A DNA stretch of 64,000 bases. Origin: Curvibacter delicatus NBRC 14919. GTDB taxonomy: Bacteria > Pseudomonadota > Gammaproteobacteria > Burkholderiales > Burkholderiaceae_C. The notes under the pieces were generated by a model that ran no database searches, was not told the origin of the DNA, and saw only the letters and a program-made list of their open reading frames with translations. The position numbers and the translations under genes were made by a program. The stretch is taken from the NCBI RefSeq assembly GCF_001592265.1, contig NZ_BCWP01000005.1:1-64000 (forward strand), given 5' to 3'. This document shows, in pieces, positions 62,348 through 64,000 of the stretch (position 1 is its first letter; each line of letters starts with the position of its first letter).

Positions 62348-63454
62348 ATGGATCTGGCAACCCTACTTGAACAATATGGCGAGAGCATTCTCCTGGCGAC
62401 GGGAGGACTTTGCATCGGTGCCCTGTTCGGCTTTTTTGCCCAGCGCTCCAAGTTCTGCCTGCGTGCAGCCGTCATCGAGTTCTGGCATCACAAATTTGGC
62501 GAAAAGCTCTCGGTCTGGCTGCTGGCCTTTTCCACCGCCGTGGTGGTGGTGCAGGCACTCATCCTCTTGCATTCGCTGGATGTCAGCACGTCCCGGCAGA
62601 TCGCCTCGCGCGGCAGCCTCTCGGGGGCGTTGATCGGCGGCCTGCTGTTCGGTGCCGGCATGATCATGACGCGGGGTTGCGCCAGCCGTCTGCTCGTCCT
62701 TTCCGCGAACGGCAATCTGCGCGCCCTGCTCTCGGGCCTGATCTTTGCCGTGACGGCACAGGCGGCGCTGTCGGGCTCGCTCGCGCCCTTGCGCAACACC
62801 ATCAGCGCCTGGTGGACCGTGGAGGGTGGCCCCACGCGCGACCTGCTCGCCATCACAGGTGCCGGCCACTGGGGTGGCCTGCTCTTCGGTGTGGTGTGGC
62901 TGGTGGCCGCGCTTTACTTTTCGGTGCGCAGCGGCTGGGGCTTCTGGAAATGGGTTGGCGGCATTGGCACCGGGTTGATGGTGGCAGCGGGCTGGTACTA
63001 CACCTACCTGATCTCGTCCAATTCCTTCAATGTGGTGCAGGTGCAGGGCCTGACCTTCAGTGGCCCGTCAGCCGAATGGCTGATGCGGGTGTTGTCGTCT
63101 CCCGGGCCGGCCATCGGCTTCGACTTCGGCCTTTTGCCTGGCGTGTTCGCCGGCTCGTTCATCGGCGCCTGGATCGGGAAAGACTTCCAGCTGGAGGGCT
63201 TCAAGGACGGCTACAGCATGCGCCGCTACATTGTCGGCGCCATGTTCATGGGCTTCGGCTCGATGCTGGCCGGCGGCTGCGCCGTGGGGGCTGGCATGAC
63301 CGGGGGTTCGATCTTCGCACTGACCGCCTGGGTGGCACTCATCGGCATGTGGGCCGGTGCCGGCATCACCGACCGCCTGCTGGACAACAAAACCGCCGCG
63401 CCCCAGCCGAGCGACCGCGTGACCAACACCCAGGCCCAGATGCAGGCGCCTTGA
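62348..63454 (+). CDS. Full-length YeeE/YedE sulfur transporter
   Basis: 368-residue membrane protein with about ten helices and repeated Cys signatures: AQRSKFCLRAAV, MTRGCASRLL and LAGGCAVGAGMTGGS. This is the TsuA/YeeE layout, probably importing thiosulfate or exchanging sulfane sulfur. Divergent from the SoxH-like gene; the 121-bp gap is AT-rich and contains TTGACA at 62287. A cytochrome gene follows. Confidence 0.92.
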   Translation: MDLATLLEQYGESILLATGGLCIGALFGFFAQRSKFCLRAAVIEFWHHKFGEKLSVWLLAFSTAVVVVQALILLHSLDVSTSRQIASRGSLSGALIGGLLFGAGMIMTRGCASRLLVLSANGNLRALLSGLIFAVTAQAALSGSLAPLRNTISAWWTVEGGPTRDLLAITGAGHWGGLLFGVVWLVAALYFSVRSGWGFWKWVGGIGTGLMVAAGWYYTYLISSNSFNVVQVQGLTFSGPSAEWLMRVLSSPGPAIGFDFGLLPGVFAGSFIGAWIGKDFQLEGFKDGYSMRRYIVGAMFMGFGSMLAGGCAVGAGMTGGSIFALTAWVALIGMWAGAGITDRLLDNKTAAPQPSDRVTNTQAQMQAP

Positions 63455-63572
63455 AAGCTGCTCGCAAGAAGTACCCGTTAATATTTTGAGGGTAAACACC
63501 CGGGACAATCGGCCGCCGGCTGATTACATTAGCCCCGAGTGATATTTCGTGAACCCCAAGAAGGAGACCCTC

Positions 63573-63899
63573 ATGCGCCTCAAGAGCCCATTCGTGGCGG
63601 TGCTGTTGTCAGGCATCGCTGCCACTGCTGTCAACGCGGCGACACCCAAGGACACCGTCAACCTGCACCAGCGCGCGCTCGCCGCCATGTGCGCCAACTG
63701 CCACGGCACCGAAGGCCGTACCACCGATGGCTCAGCTATCCCCTCGCTGGCAGGCATGCCGCGCGAGTACATGGTGGCGCAGATGAAGGCCTTCCGTGAA
63801 GGGACCCGCCCGGCGACCGTGATGCACCAGTTGACCAAGGGCCTGACGGAAGAACAGGTCCAGTCGGTCTCCACCTATTTCTCGACCCTCAAACGCTGA
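63573..63899 (+). CDS. Monohaem c-type cytochrome
   Basis: 108 residues; signal peptide (cleavage near AVNA-A), haem motif CANCH with GTEGR after it, and an axial Met probable in AGMPREYM. ATG 63573 has AAGGAGACC upstream. Small single-haem cytochromes like this are the FccA/SoxE subunit of flavocytochrome c sulfide dehydrogenase, which fits the following gene. Confidence 0.9.
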   Translation: MRLKSPFVAVLLSGIAATAVNAATPKDTVNLHQRALAAMCANCHGTEGRTTDGSAIPSLAGMPREYMVAQMKAFREGTRPATVMHQLTKGLTEEQVQSVSTYFSTLKR

Positions 63900-63916
63900 A
63901 CAGGAGACAAGCCAAC

Positions 63917-64000
63917 ATGAAACGACGCAGCTTTGTACAGGCATCTCTGGCCCTCGGCACCCTGGGCGGTACGCTTTCCATGGTGGGCTGTGCCAGCACC
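63917..64000 (+). CDS. Partial: possible sulfide dehydrogenase flavoprotein (FccB-like)
   Basis: Only the first 28 residues lie in the window: MKRRSFVQASLALGTLGGTL and SMVGCAST. The twin-Arg signal is clear and a lipobox-like VGC is present. After a FccA-like cytochrome, an FccB flavoprotein is the natural expectation, but 28 residues of signal sequence cannot prove it. GGAGACAAG lies in front of the ATG. Confidence 0.5.
   Translation, partial: MKRRSFVQASLALGTLGGTLSMVGCAST

Overview
The window looks like chromosomal DNA of a high-GC betaproteobacterium, most likely Burkholderiales/Comamonadaceae. The reasons are the high GC content, two Bug-type (TctC) periplasmic receptors, housekeeping genes that resemble that family (ybeZ-ybeY, ttcA-folB, glmU with a DUF6279 lipoprotein), and two dispersed repeat families I associate from memory with Comamonadaceae. 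No rRNA, tRNA, CRISPR array, transposase, integrase or phage gene was seen.

Layout. (1) 0.1-13.7 kb is an accessory catabolic block, almost all on the minus strand: AraC regulator, aldehyde dehydrogenase, short-chain dehydrogenase, a membrane di-iron hydroxylase-type protein, a complete LivFGMH/K-type ABC importer with LivM and LivG fused, a UbiX/UbiD-type decarboxylase pair and a Bug receptor, closed by a divergent LysR regulator and a TIGR02444-type gene. It could import a compound, oxidise a carbon stepwise and remove it as CO2. Its right part is visibly AT-richer and ends at the 3' end of glmS. (2) 13.7-24.7 kb is core: glmS, an Lrp regulator, an orphan histidine kinase, glmU, a lipoprotein, a metallo-beta-lactamase-fold protein with an eroded metal site, TetR, 5-formyl-THF cyclo-ligase, lytic transglycosylase and a complex I NDUFA9-like protein. 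(3) 24.7-30.2 kb holds a GST and a TolC/HlyD/two-permease exporter operon without an ATPase. (4) 30.3-38.3 kb is signalling: an EAL phosphodiesterase, two chemoreceptors (one with a periplasmic CxxCH haem motif), cca and a molybdopterin oxidoreductase. (5) 38.3-52.7 kb is again core: trxC, a MidA-like methyltransferase, a pteridine-reductase-like SDR with folB, ttcA, a MacAB-like exporter, ruvB, an alpha-carbonic anhydrase, ruvA, ybeZ and ybeY. (6) 52.7-57.5 kb holds a rearrangement scar and a LysR/AtuA/AtuA-like/Bug cassette sitting between a 3' fragment of dtd and the intact dtd gene. (7) 57.5-64.0 kb is a sulfur-compound region: a secreted rhodanese, a DUF6969-like protein, a secreted NPCAG-repeat cysteine-rich peptide, two half-size YeeE/YedE transporters behind a promoter with an operator of CsoR/CstR type, a thioredoxin-like protein, a SoxH-like hydrolase, a full-length YeeE/YedE transporter, a monohaem cytochrome c and the start of what may be a flavocytochrome c sulfide dehydrogenase flavoprotein.

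Most notable: the NPCAG peptide operon and its operator, the structured element with a 42-codon reading frame in front of folB, a repeat family that has entered coding sequence in frame, the dtd-flanked cassette, and the oxidation/decarboxylation cluster.
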